A stretch of DNA of 64,000 bases from Avena insularis. Taxonomy: Eukaryota; Streptophyta; Magnoliopsida; Poales; Poaceae. Below, piece by piece: positions 1-10,800 of the stretch. Both the position numbers and the translations under genes were made by a program. The notes under the pieces were generated by a model that saw nothing but the letters and a program-made list of their open reading frames with translations, was not told the DNA's origin and did not search any database. The number at the start of each line of letters is the position of its first letter. The first letter of the stretch is position 1. The stretch covers positions 62,001-126,000 of the forward strand of contig JAJUPC010000230.1 in assembly GCA_023614405.1 (NCBI GenBank). Reading direction: 5' to 3'.

Positions 1-62
1 GTAGGGGATTTGAAATGTTATTCTTATGGGAGCACTGAACTGTCGTTCTTCCGTTATTTCAG

Positions 63-823
63 GTACGTGGCCCCTGAATATGCCAACACAGGTCTGTTAA
101 ACGAGAAGAGCGATGTCTACAGTTTTGGTGTGCTGCTGCTGGAAGCAGTGACTGGGAGGGATCCTGTCGATTACGGTCGGCCAGCTAATGAGGTGAGCAA
201 TATATTCTACTATTCAAGTCCATACAACTGGCCATTTGTAATTTGTTTCACAGTAAAGTAGTATCTGCTACCAGAGACGATTTATTTTTCAACTGTATGG
301 ATATCTCATAACGTTCATTTAAACCTAGTTTAGCTCTGTTACTTGTGCCCATGTAGGCAGCTGTGAATGCTAATTAACGATGACATGGACACAGGTACAT
401 CTAGTGGAGTGGCTCAAAATGATGGTTGGCACGAGAAGAGCCGAGGAGGTGGTGGACCGTGACATGGAGGTGAAACCTACCATCCGGGCTCTCAAGCGCG
501 CCCTCCTAGTGGCGCTGAGGTGCGTAGACCCAGATTCTGAGAAGAGACCCTCGATGGGTCACGTTGTTCGGATGCTCGAGGCAGAAGACGTCCCCTCGCG
601 GGAGGTTGGTTCCCACTCACCCACCACTCCTCAAACACTGTCATAGTGTAAATATTCTCCCATTTCCTGACTATATATCTGAATCTTTTTTTCTGGCCTT
701 ACATTTCAGGACCGGAGGAGCCGGAGGGGCCACACGGGCAACGCGGACACCGAGTCCAAGGCGAGCTCGAGCGAGTTCGAGGTCAGCGGCGACTCAGGCC
801 CGTCGACGAGATTCCAGCCCTGA
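63..823 (+). CDS. Receptor-like protein kinase, C-terminal part (gene starts before the window)
   Basis: Three exons are visible: 63-192, 395-604 and 710-823, joined by GT-AG introns, with the stop at 821-823. The first visible exon follows an AG acceptor at 61-62 and starts with the last base of a codon, so the gene continues to the left. The exons encode kinase subdomains VIII to XI: the APEY motif, then [11 protein letters not shown] (subdomain IX), then [13 protein letters not shown] with the conserved Arg of subdomain XI. A Ser/Arg/Glu-rich tail ends in TRFQP. The family is serine/threonine receptor-like kinases of the plasma membrane; the motif spacing and tail fit the Arabidopsis At2g42960/At5g18500 group. 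The active-site loop and ATP-binding part are outside the window, so activity cannot be judged. All three exons are open, with no breaks. The family call is strong; the exact subgroup is less sure. Confidence 0.88.
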
Positions 824-1084
824 GAAGGACGTGTTCCGAGGGCGGCCAAGAACTCGGTTCCGGGCCTTCCGTCCGAGGGTAGAGATTAGCAGCAAGATGA
901 TGAGCATTTCTGTAGGGCATTGCGCTTCATTTTGTACTGTAGGCGGTAGAGAGCAGTGCTGAATGATCATCCCATGAGAATTTCTAGTACTAGTAGTTTC
1001 CGTTGGGCTTTCTGCTGCTCCGGCGGCAGCATGTACAGATTGTTTTTCCATTCTTTTTTCTTGTCTACTAGGATCTCTTGAACA

Positions 1085-1090
1085 AATAAA
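1085..1090 (+). terminator. Possible poly(A) signal of the kinase gene
   Basis: An AATAAA hexamer lies about 260 bases after the kinase stop codon, in an AT-rich stretch. Position fits a 3' UTR end, but plant poly(A) signals are loose, so this is only suggestive. Confidence 0.3.
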
Positions 1091-1502
1091 CGTATTAGTA
1101 TTATTTAAGGTTGTTATTACTCATTTGTTTGGTATTGTTTTCGTGACGATCGATCAGGCTGGAATGGTGAACTCGATTTTACTGAAAAACAGGTGATTCT
1201 GGCCCATGCATTCCAGTCACTTGCTCCAGCAAAAAAAAAGATCATATTCAGTTTCCATGGAAACGTGAAGGAACCTCTCTAGCAGACATAGTAAAAGTGT
1301 GGACCAGAAAACGTGTTCCCGGGTTTCTCGTGTTTTTTTTAGGCCGTACGCGAGGGGCGGAATAAAAACCACAAACCCAAACCGAAAAAGGAAATATCCA
1401 ATTTAGATTCCGCCCGTCGCTGTTGTCTTCGTGTACAAATAGGAGGCGCCAACGCGTTCATCCCCATCCATCCCCTCCCTCTCCAATCTCCACCGTGTCG
1501 CC

Positions 1503-1741
1503 ATGGAGGTGTCCTCGCTGAACTTCTACGAGGCGGTGATGTCCGCGTACTTCGACATCGTTCGCGCCGCCGGCCGCGACGGTGCCCTATGGATGGCGCA
1601 TCAGCTATGCGGGGGTGCCGGTGGCTCCGCTCGAAGGAGGAGGAGGAGGTTCTGTCTGACGACGAGGAGGAAGCCGGTGGCTCGGAGGAGGAGGAGGACG
1701 GCTCGGAGGACAGCGGCAGCAGAATTGAAATTGTTGACTAG
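1503..1741 (+). pseudogene. Small acidic protein gene, probably broken by a 1-bp frameshift
   Basis: An ATG at 1503 follows a pyrimidine-rich leader, with a TATA-like ACAAATAGG about 65 bases upstream. The first roughly 33 codons read MEVSSLNFYEAVMSAYFDIV and on to about ALWMAHQL. After that the same frame turns into an Arg-rich stretch that looks wrong. Moving back one base gives an open frame with an acidic tail (EEEEVLSDDEEE, then EEEEDGSEDSGS) ending at TAG 1739-1741. The simplest reading is a one-base deletion near 1600-1620, perhaps in the GGGGG run there, in a gene for a short protein of about 80 residues. I do not recognise a function. The alternative is that the intact 81-residue frame ending at 1748 is used, but its composition looks like an out-of-frame shadow. 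Confidence 0.45.
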
Positions 1742-1748
1742 TGGTTGA

Positions 1749-2212
1749 ATCAATAAACTCGTGGTTAAATCAATGAACTGCAACTATGTTTCCGCCTCGA
1801 GTTAGATCTCCGTCCCAGATCAATTTCTGTCACAGTGAGGGTTGGGAACGTGACCGTCGAGTGGCGAAGGCCTTGTCGGCGGGCGGAGTTTGTTCTTGGG
1901 GCTGAGTCGGCAATGGCGGCGGCGGAAGGAAGGAGAGCATGAAACTTCCGTCCCGCCAAGCATCCCGTGGTTCCCAGGTCGGCTCCGGGTCGGGCTCGAA
2001 ACCTGGAGATTTGTGGTTCCACGGGGGTGTTTCCTCGGGGCCCTATTTTTTTGTTCGGGCGGTTTTGGGACGTCTGTTCTGGCCACTTTTATCACGCGAA
2101 ATCGAATAGTGACAGTTATTTTTCTGGTTCCGCACTTTTACGGTGTCTGCTAGAGATGCTCTAAGTTTGCAGCACCTAATCCTACTTACGAGAATGAGAA
2201 TGCTTGGTCCTG
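1749..2212. other. Gene-free stretch, possible transposon end at its right side
   Basis: No coding region is supported. Read on the minus strand, the right part begins AGAGCATCTCTAGCAGACAC, which resembles the start of several grass DNA transposons. No matching second end or target duplication was found. Confidence 0.25.
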
Positions 2213-2325
2213 ACATTTCAAAATATGTCTTCAAACAATGGATTCATCTGCACAATATGTTTTCAAACAGTGGGTAGTGAGCCACATTTCGAAATATATT
2301 TTTAAACAATGCGTTCATCTACACC
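2213..2325. repeat. Imperfect tandem repeat, about 69-bp period
   Basis: The phrase ACATTTCAAAATATGTCTTC followed by AAACAATGGATTCATCTGCAC recurs about 69 bases later as ACATTTCGAAATATATTTTT and AAACAATGCGTTCATCTACAC. A shorter related piece lies between them. Noncoding. Confidence 0.5.
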
Positions 2326-2407
2326 TATTAGCTAAAGGAAAATAATACTACTCCCCCGGAGGATCAGTTAGATCGATCCCCGGGTCGTAGCTTCCGTAGG
2401 CGTACAA

Positions 2408-2568
2408 GGCAGCCTTATCTAACCATGCGAATAGCATCCCGCGCGTACGCATACAAGCCAGCCTTATCCAACCATGTGAATAGCACCCCACGTGTACGCG
2501 TGCAGGCCAAGAGAAAAAAAAGACAGCCTTATCCAACCAACGTGAATTAGCATCCCGCGTGCGTACGT
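2408..2568. repeat. Three imperfect copies of a roughly 50-bp unit
   Basis: Copies start near 2408, 2457 and 2521. Each contains CAGCCTTATC(T/C)AACCA, then a form of GAATAGCATCCC, then a CG-rich GTACG stretch. Spacing is 49 and 64 bases, so the array is not regular. It lies next to a GC-rich segment that was later split by the solo LTR. No function can be read from it. Confidence 0.55.
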
Positions 2569-2671
2569 GATCCTCCTCCCGTTGCGCCGCCGCGCAGCGC
2601 CACCGCGCCGGACGTGCCTGCTGCTCCTTCCTCCCAGAGCACCAGCTCGTCGGGAGTCACCGCCTCTCCTC

Positions 2672-4589
2672 TGTAGGGTTTCGTAGCATGGAAAACAAAA
2701 ATTTTCTACCGCATACAAACAAACAAGCCAAGATCTATCTTCTAGATTGTAGCAACGAGTCGATGGAATAACTCACCCTCGAAGATTCCAAAGTGTTTAA
2801 CGAGAGCGGATTCTCGTGGGTGATGTAGTCGTACTCTTCCCGATCTCAAGATCGCGTAGACGATCCTTCCGTGCGTTCGTGAGCGCTCCCATGATCGGTC
2901 ACACGTTCGGTTTTGACGAAGACCTTCCTCTCCCTTGTTCAATGAGCACCAAAGAAAATGGAGGTTGTAGCACTCTCCTCGCGATTCCGGACTGTGGCGT
3001 GGTACCGAAGTAGAGGGAGATCTCATGAGGGCTTAAGCGGGCGAGTATGGTGGAGTATGAGAGATTCCCTCGGCGATCTAGGGTTTAGACACGCCAAGGA
3101 GGAAGCTTGGCCGGCGGCTAGGGTTGCTAGGCGATGGCGGCGGCTTGACCTAGGTCGACGGCGGTGGCAGTGGAGGTGGCCTGGCTAGGGGTTTGGAGAG
3201 GATCTTGTGTGTCTCTAGGAGGGAGCCCTGCCCCTCCTTATATAGGTGGAGGGGCCGGCCGGCTAAGGGGAGGGAGAGGAGTCCCTCCCCAACTCGGCTT
3301 GGGTGGGTGCCGCCGGTTGGAGGAGGGAACTCCTCCCCAACTCGGTTTCCCACTCCTCCTCTTTTCCTCTTTCAAATTTAGCCGTTTGACTTTTCAAACT
3401 AGCTATTTGACTTTTCAAACTAGGATTTGAATTAATCCTTTATTTGGTTCAGCGATGACACTTAGTACATGATGCAATCATACCAACTTGATACAACACA
3501 TTCATGTACCCTTCCCCTCCGGAGTGCCGGACATTCCGGAACCTTCTAGAACATTCCCGATGAAAACACCGGAACCATTCCCCAACTCCGAAACGGGACT
3601 TTCCTTATATGAATCTTATTCTCCGGACCATTTCGGATCTCCTCGTGATATCTCGAATCCCATTCGAGACTCCGAACAACATTCAGTCTCCTTCTCATCA
3701 TTCCATAACTACTCAAACAACGTCGAATCCTTAAGTGTGTCTCCCTACGGTTCGTGAATTATGCGGACATGATCGAGACACTTCTCCGAACAATAACCAA
3801 TAGAGGAATCTGGAAATTCATATGGCTCACACATATTTCTACGATTACTTTGCGATCGAATGAACCACTTATATACGATATCAATTTCCCTTTGTCTCAC
3901 GATAGTTTACTTATCCGAGGTTATGATCGTCGGTATCTCTGCATACCTAGTTCAACCTCGTTATCGATAAGTACTCTTTTCTCGTTCCCGTGATATGTGA
4001 TCCCTTGTGAGCCAGTCACATGCTTGCAAGCTAATTGGATGACATTTCACCGAGAGGGCCCAGAGTATATCTATCCGTCATATGGATGGACAAATCCCAC
4101 TCTTGATCCATGTGTTTCAACCAATACTTTCCGAACACTCAATGCCACCTTTATAGCCACCCAGTTACGATGTGATGTTTGATGTCATCAAAACATCCAT
4201 CCGGTAAAGGTGATATGCATGATCTCATGGTCGAAGGAATTAGATTACTATGTATCAGAAAGCATATAACAATTGAACTATTAAAATGACTTGATCTTTA
4301 TGCTATGCTTATCTATAGGAGTATATCCATCATATCATTCTCCTAACAATATGATCTTGTTGTTAATAACATCTCAATGTTCATGATAGAGAAACCACAA
4401 TCATCTATTAACCAACAAGCTAGTATTATATAGAGGCTTTACTAGGGACTTCAAATTAAATTTACAAATCACACACGTATTAATGTTTCCTTGTTAATAC
4501 TATTATAGCATGAATGTAAACATTTATCATAAACACAAAGATATAATAATAACTACATTTATTATTGCCTCTAGGGCATATCTCCAACA
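2672..4589 (-). mobile_element. Solo LTR of a BARE/WIS/Angela-type Copia retrotransposon
   Basis: Read on the minus strand, the element begins TGTTGGAGATATGCCCTAGA and ends in ...CCCTACA, the standard TG...CA ends of this Triticeae Copia group. The five bases TCCTC stand directly before it (2667-2671) and directly after it (4590-4594), a perfect target-site duplication. No internal domain or second LTR is present, so it is a solo LTR of 1918 bp left by recombination between two LTRs. Short reading frames inside it are chance products. The insertion split a GC-rich sequence that continues at 4595. Confidence 0.9.
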
Positions 4590-4608
4590 TCCTCCCCATA
4601 GCACCGCC

Positions 4609-4799
4609 GCCAACCGCGCCGCCCTCTGCGCCAGAGTTCTTGCCGACGACCGCGATGCCCCTTCGCCGCCGGAGATCCCGCCAACCGCGCCGCCCTCTGT
4701 GCCGGAGTTCCCGCCGACGATCGCGTCCCTCCTCTGCCATCGAAGCTACGCCAACCGCGTCGTCCTCTATGCCGGAGTTTTGGCCGACAACCGTGTCAC
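4609..4799. repeat. Three tandem copies of a 70-71 bp GC-rich unit
   Basis: Copies start at 4609, 4680 and 4750. Each begins GCCAACCGCG(C/T)CG, followed by a CCTCT...GCC(A/G)GAGTT phrase and a GCCGAC(G/A)A segment. In one frame they would give a Pro/Ala-rich peptide repeat, but the frames break within a short distance and no start or domain is seen. This is probably transposon-carried sequence, older than the solo LTR beside it. Confidence 0.55.
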
Positions 4800-4829
4800 C
4801 CCTCCATTCCTGTTTTTATGCCGCCACAC

Positions 4830-5360
4830 CTTCGTGCCATGGCCGACTACCCTCGCCATTCCTCCTTCTCCTGTCGCGTGCCCCTCCGAGCTCTGCTGAC
4901 CTTGGGCTACCATGCCCACTCCAAGCCCCGCCGCCGAATCAGGGCCACCGGATTTTGCTACACCGCATGGTGCTACATAGGCACGACGGCGACGCTACTG
5001 GGAGTGGTCACTGTTGCTACAGATGAAGGGTCGCGATGCTACCGACCAATAAATGGGTTTTGAGATTTTGCTACAGGGCAATGCTACAATAGTAGTAATA
5101 TTTTGCTATTTTTATTCTATGTTTTTACTACAATAGCATAAAGTATTTGCTACGATATTTTTGACGAAAGTTCTCAGCAAAGTCGGTTTTGCTATAGCAG
5201 GCTCCGATTTCTCCGGCGAGGTCATGTTTTTGCTACATTAGCAAAAAAAATTGCTACCATCGTTTTGCGGTTTTGTTACAATAGTACAAGGTTTTTGCTA
5301 CATGGTCTCCGGCGAGATTTCCGGTAAAAGTCTCCGGCGAGTCTCCGGTGAGGTCGGATT
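4830..5360. repeat. Dispersed TTTTGCTACA-motif repeat, left part
   Basis: The short motif TTTTGCTACA, or GCTACAATAG and close variants, recurs many times, mixed with CTCCGGCGAG phrases. The same pattern resumes at 6934, so the Mutator-like element at 5361-6933 landed inside one larger repeat. No coding capacity is visible. It may be a nonautonomous DNA transposon, but its ends were not found. Confidence 0.45.
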
Positions 5361-6933
5361 GAGTTTATAGCATAAAACCACCACTTTACTATCTAAATTT
5401 TAAAAAACCACCAGTTTACGTTTGAATCGCAAAAAACCACCACCCTACTGCTGATTTTTTGCAATGTGCGTTAACCAGTCGATTGACACGAATTGATGCT
5501 GGATCTGACAGATAGGGCCCACCAGCTTAGGATTAAAGACATATAGCATAAAACCACCACTCTTCTGCTTCAATTACGAAAAACCACCACCTTTCACTGA
5601 AATTGCAAAAAACACCACTTTACGGTATTTTTTTGCAATATGCACTAAACACCATTTTCAGTGCGACAAAGCGACCCATGTGACGTGGCACCACCGGACG
5701 GCGCGACGTCTGCCTTTTTCATATAGGTCCTCTAGTTTTGATAGAAAATTACGTAAGGGTCCCTGGTACGTATGTTTTTTCATAAAACCTTCTGTTTATT
5801 TGCGAATGTCCATAAATTTTGAATACAAATTTAAATAGATTTTTTTAATATGAAACGTCCTCAGAAATATTTGAATATTTTGAATACAAACTTGGTTCAC
5901 TAATTTGGATAATTAAAATATGCAACTCATTAAAATTGCTTTTCTTAGTAATGAAAACTTTGGAAGTTCATAACTTTTATTATATAACTCCAAATAATAT
6001 AAATAATATATCTAAATTTATTAGAAAAAACAAGGAATCCCTTTCTGACATCCATCATGCATGAATAACCTATGTTTCTCTCGGATATTTTGATTATACA
6101 AACAAACGTAATAATAAATATGTGCCATTTTATTTATTTTTGCATGTTAATGTATTGTATAATCATTGGAGCTGCATAAATTGGATGTATGTCTTTTCGT
6201 CCCATGCATGTATGCGTAATGAATCAAAATGAAGGAACAGAGCCTTGCTAGGCGAGCTGCACATGCTTCTTATTTGAGGGTCCTATACCGTAAACATGTT
6301 GAGCAGCATGACACTGGCGACAACGTACATGGGTTGTCATCGTCAGAGTTTCATAATAAACATATCAACGAATCAAATATTTCTAAGTACGTTTTATATT
6401 AAAAAATCTATTTAAATTTGTATTCAAAATTTATGAACATTCGCAAATAAACAGAAAGTTTTGTGAAAACACGTATGTGCTAGGGACCCTTACGTAATTT
6501 TCTATCAAAACTAGAGGACCTATATGAAAAAGGCAGACAACGCGCCGTCCAGAGGTGCCATGTCGTTGGTGGGGTCGCCTTGTCAGACCCAGCGTTAGTT
6601 CGTCTGAAAACGATGTTTAGTGCACATTGCAAAAAATTGCCATAGAGTGGTGTTTTTTGCGATTTTATTTAGTGAAAGGTGATGGTTTTTTGTAATTGAA
6701 TCCGAAGAGTGGTGGTTTTATGCTATATGTCGTTAACGTCTGTTAACGGCCGTTAACGACCGTCCCAAGCTGGTGGACCCCATTTGTCAGATCCAGCGTC
6801 AATTCATGTCAATCGACTGGTTAGCGCACATTGCAAAAAATAGCAGTAGGGTGGTGGTTTTTTACGATTCAAACGTAAACTGGTGGTTTTTCGAAATTTA
6901 GGTAGAAAAGTGGTGGTTTTATGCTATAAACTC
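5361..6933. mobile_element. Mutator-like foldback element with very long terminal inverted repeats
   Basis: The element starts GAGTTTATAGCATAAAACCA and ends with the reverse complement of that sequence. The inverted arms run from about 5361 to 5877 and from about 6377 to 6933, more than 500 bp each, leaving only about 500 bp between them. A perfect 9-bp target duplication, GGTCGGATT, stands at 5352-5360 and 6934-6942, which is the Mutator signature. The interior is AT-rich and has no transposase frame, so it is nonautonomous. The right arm carries about 30 bp (a GTTAACG-rich piece) that the left arm lacks. CCACCA-type phrases recur in both arms as subterminal repeats. Confidence 0.9.
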
Positions 6934-7165
6934 GGTCGGATTTGCTATATTAGCACAATTTTTTTGCTATACGATCGCCGGCGAGGTCCGGTCTGTTTTT
7001 GTATTTTCTTGGTCAAACCGTTTTTTGCTACATGTAGCAAAAGCGAGACTATTTGTAGCAAAAGCGGGTATATTTATAGCAAAAGTGGGATTTTGAAGAT
7101 TTTTAGGAGACACGTGTCAGCAGAAGGACCCGGGGGATTTTGGGGAAATATCCCCCGGAGGACGC
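6934..7165. repeat. Dispersed TTTTGCTACA-motif repeat, right part
   Basis: This continues the sequence interrupted at 5360: TTTTTTGCTATACG, TTTTTTGCTACATGTAGC and three AGCAAAAG(C/T)GGG variants. It ends near a CCCGGGGGATTTTGGGG...CCCCCGGAGG palindromic patch. No gene is visible. Confidence 0.4.
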
Positions 7166-7831
7166 GTAGTACGGCCCTTGTCAAGATCATTTTAATATGA
7201 GCTAGCTAACTGAGTAGATTAGTCGTTTGAGTTCTAACTCCGGAAAACTATATATGGTGAAAGAATACGAGAAACACATAGATTGCATCGGGACAACAAG
7301 GCCTTGCAAAAATTATGTTTGGACAGAGTCTAATACTACTTTCGGGCATGGTGAACTAGCTATGCAAAAGTATGTAAGTACGTTTTCATGCGAGAGGGGT
7401 GGATCTTGTATCGGAGTGGGATATACTTCTATACTGTATGCATTTGATATTGTAGATGGTGGCCATTTTTTGATATAATAAAACATTGTACAAACATCTC
7501 ACAATTAATATAATATAATAAACATGTAAAAAGCATATAGGGAATACATTATTCTCACCGACGCCCAGAACTTCTCCGGTGCCTACCCAACTCGTACCGC
7601 CACTTCTGGAGCTCTAACGAAAAGGAGTGTCGTCATAACGGGCCAGAACAATGGCCCCTCCAAGGGCAACGAGATGGAAGAATTAGAAAATTTAAGTTTG
7701 CCCTGTTTAATGTTTTCTGAGACGTCCCTTAATTTAATGTTGTGCCAACCCGATCTCCTCTAGTGGCGGAGCTTCCATAGGGCCAAGGGGGCATCGACCC
7801 CCATACACTACTCTAGAAAATTCTTGTTTTT
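7166..7831. other. Gene-free stretch with a lone hAT-like end
   Basis: No gene is supported. AGTGGCGGAGCTTCC at 7763-7777 matches the terminal sequence of the hAT element at 18532-19302. No partner end or 8-bp duplication was found, so it is at most a broken hAT copy, possibly cut by the LINE beside it. Confidence 0.35.
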
Positions 7832-10800
7832 TTTTAAATTCCATAAATTAAGCAAGCAAGTCGCCTTATTAAAAACCTTTCAGTCCCCGTAGGTACCCTG
7901 GTAAGGAAAAGAGTGCGCCTGAAACTTGCTGCTTCAACAGTACAAAGGATTACAACTTGTCATAAGAAAGGAGCTCCTTAACACAGTCGGGAGCATCATA
8001 GCTAAGTAACCCACTAGACCCCTTCTTCCCTAATTGTGCTAACACATGTGCTACCCCATTGTTCACACGGTCTACTTTACTCACTTTTAAATCACGGTAA
8101 ACACGCAGTAGCTCGCGCCCTTCAAGGATTAGAGCCCAGCTGCTTGAATTTTTGGTGCCGTTCGAGGAGAGAGCTTGCACAACCCTAAGACAATCACTCT
8201 CAACCATTGCTGGCCGAAGACGCAGATCAACAAGATGCTTTAAACCCTCAAGGCACGCCAGAATTTCAGCTTCTTCCGCACTAGCACAATTTGGAACAAA
8301 TTTCCAATTCGACAAAACCACGTTGCCTTGTCAGTCCCAATGATAATACCAAGGCCAACATCTCTCGAGTGTGCATCCCATCCCGCATCAACATTCGCCT
8401 TCAGGGATCCAAAGTTCGGGGCACTCCAGGAGGCGGTATTGTTCGACATGATCGACGCATTTGCATGGACAGCTGAGAAAGAGGACAAGTAATTAGCCAA
8501 AAAACTCACCGAAGCCGAGACAGAAGCTTTCCCGTCACCATGGACTATGTTGTTTCTGTGGTGCCAGACACGCCATAACAGGAATAAAATCTTAGGCCTC
8601 ATCTCATTAGTAACATTGCATAGTAAATGAAGTAGCCATTCTTTCCCATTTGCTTGAAAAACTTCCTCCTCCGGAAGGGGCCAGACAGACCGCATTTCAT
8701 ACCGCAGAGCACTCGCCAATGAATAGCTGATCAGAGCGTGATGGTCATATTCAACAGCCGTCCCACATATAGCACATACCGGGTCGACAGAGAATATGCG
8801 TTGGTGTAGGCCTAACCGAACAGCCAGAGAACCAGTTGCAGCACACCAAGCAAAAATACGAATCTTCTAAGGCACTGGTGCTTTCAAAATTACATCCCAG
8901 ACTCGCAGGTCACCTTCTGGATCGGAACTTGACTTCCCCTGATAATTTGTTTGCCAGATTGGTTCCATACCCAAGCGGTACGCAGAGCGCACACTGAACT
9001 CTCCGTTGCTCTCTCCAGTCCATGCCAGGAAATCTTCTGTAACCCTAGCAGAGAGTATGATACTAAGAATGGCAGCCGCATCTCTCGGGAAACAGCACTC
9101 TCGCACAACCACTTCATCCCATACTCGAGTCTCGTGGGATATGAGCTCTGACACCCATCTCCTCCAAGTGTTACCCTTTTTGCATTCGACCTTAAGAGCA
9201 TCATGTCTTGGTATCCAATTGTCCCGAAAAATTCTGACTTTGGAGCCATTACCAATTCTCCATATAATTCCCTTCTTAAGAAGTTCAAGTCCGTGGAGGA
9301 CCCTTTGAAAGGACTGAGATTGCTGTTGTATGAAGGCAGTATCTAGGAGATCTCCAGATGGATAGTACTTGGCTTTTAAAAGCCAGGCACATAGGCTGTC
9401 GGGAACTTTTAACAGTCGCCAGGCTTGGCGCGCAAGAATATCTTGGTTGAAAATCCGCAAGTTACGGAATCCAATACCTCCGCGAGACTTAGGTCTGGTA
9501 AGTTTGTTCTAGGCCGTCCAATGCATGCATCTTCTGTTTTTTTCATCGCCCCACCAAAAATCCCGTATAGTGTGTTCCAGATCATCAATCATGCCCATTG
9601 GAAATTTAAAAACGCCCAGCGCATAGGTCGATATTGCTTGTAGGACAGATTTTATGAGTGTCTACTTGGCACCAGCCGACATATACTTTTCCGACCAATC
9701 ACTTGCATGCTTGGAGAATTTCCCTTTTGTTGTTTTGAATTTACCTTTTGTCGGTCTTCCTTCAGGTACTCGGAGCCTGAGATATTTTTCTTTAAAACAC
9801 TCGGTCTCGTATTTTAGGATGTTTTTTATCTGCTCTTGTGTATCAGCAGGACAACCCTCTCCATACATGATTGAACATTTGCCCATGTTGACAAGCTTGC
9901 CTGTGCCTTCCTCATAACGGTCGAGGACTGATTTTATCACCATAGACTGCTCCACCGAGGCTTCAAAGAAGAGAAGGCTATCTCGGCGAAGAGCAGATGA
10001 GAGATCCCTGGAGCTCTTCGGCAGATGTGGAGCTCACGAAGCGAGTTGTTTTCAATTTCTTTCCTAATGAGGCAAGACAAACCATTAGCAACAAAGAAGA
10101 AGAGATACGGTGAAAGGGGATCACCTTGACGAAGACCGCGGGTAGGGGTGAAGGAGTCCAATATATTTCCGTTAAAGCGAATTGAATATCGCACAGTCGT
10201 GATGCATGCCATCACCCATTGTACCCATTGGCTGTGAAATCCCAGCTTCGCTAAAACTCCCTTGAGAAAACGTCAATCCACACGATCATACGCCTTAGCC
10301 ATATCCAACTTATACGCGCAAAACTTTCTCCGAGCTGCGAAACCCGTATGTATTGCATGAATACACTCAAAGGCAATAAGAGCATTATCCGTAATAAGAC
10401 GCCCTAGAATGAAAGCACTCTGAGTGGGAGCAATGATGTCCTGTAACAGGGGGTGTAAACGGTTTACCAAGCACTTCGAGACAACCTTAAAGATGATATT
10501 GCACAAGCTGATAGGTCTAAAATCTTTTAGCTCCGCTGGGTCATTCTTTTTTGGGATTAGCACAATTGTTGTATCGTTGACCCCTTCAGGCATAACCCCA
10601 TTAGCAAAAAACTGTTGTACCGCTTTAATCACCTCAACTTTCAAGAGATCCCAATTCCTTTGCAAAAACCGCGCCGGAAAACCATCAGGGCCAGGGGCTT
10701 TCAGGGGGCCAATCTGGAACAGGCCATCGCTAATCTCCTTCTCTAAGAACGGAGCACATAGGTTGTTGTTCATCTCATCATCAACACAAGGGCCAAGAAT

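Noticed and set aside
5540..6727. A second, nested element inside the Mutator-like foldback, bounded by GACATATAGCATAAAACC inverted ends
   Set aside because: No 9-bp duplication is found at these inner boundaries; the phrases are better read as subterminal repeats of the outer element.
2352..7165. CCCCCGGAGGA at about 2354 and 7158 as ends of one large element
   Set aside because: The two copies are in direct, not inverted, orientation and their neighbours do not match, so they are not terminal inverted repeats.
7227..7478. Plus-strand frame of 83 codons
   Set aside because: No recognisable domain, no promoter or splice context, AT-rich surroundings; likely chance.
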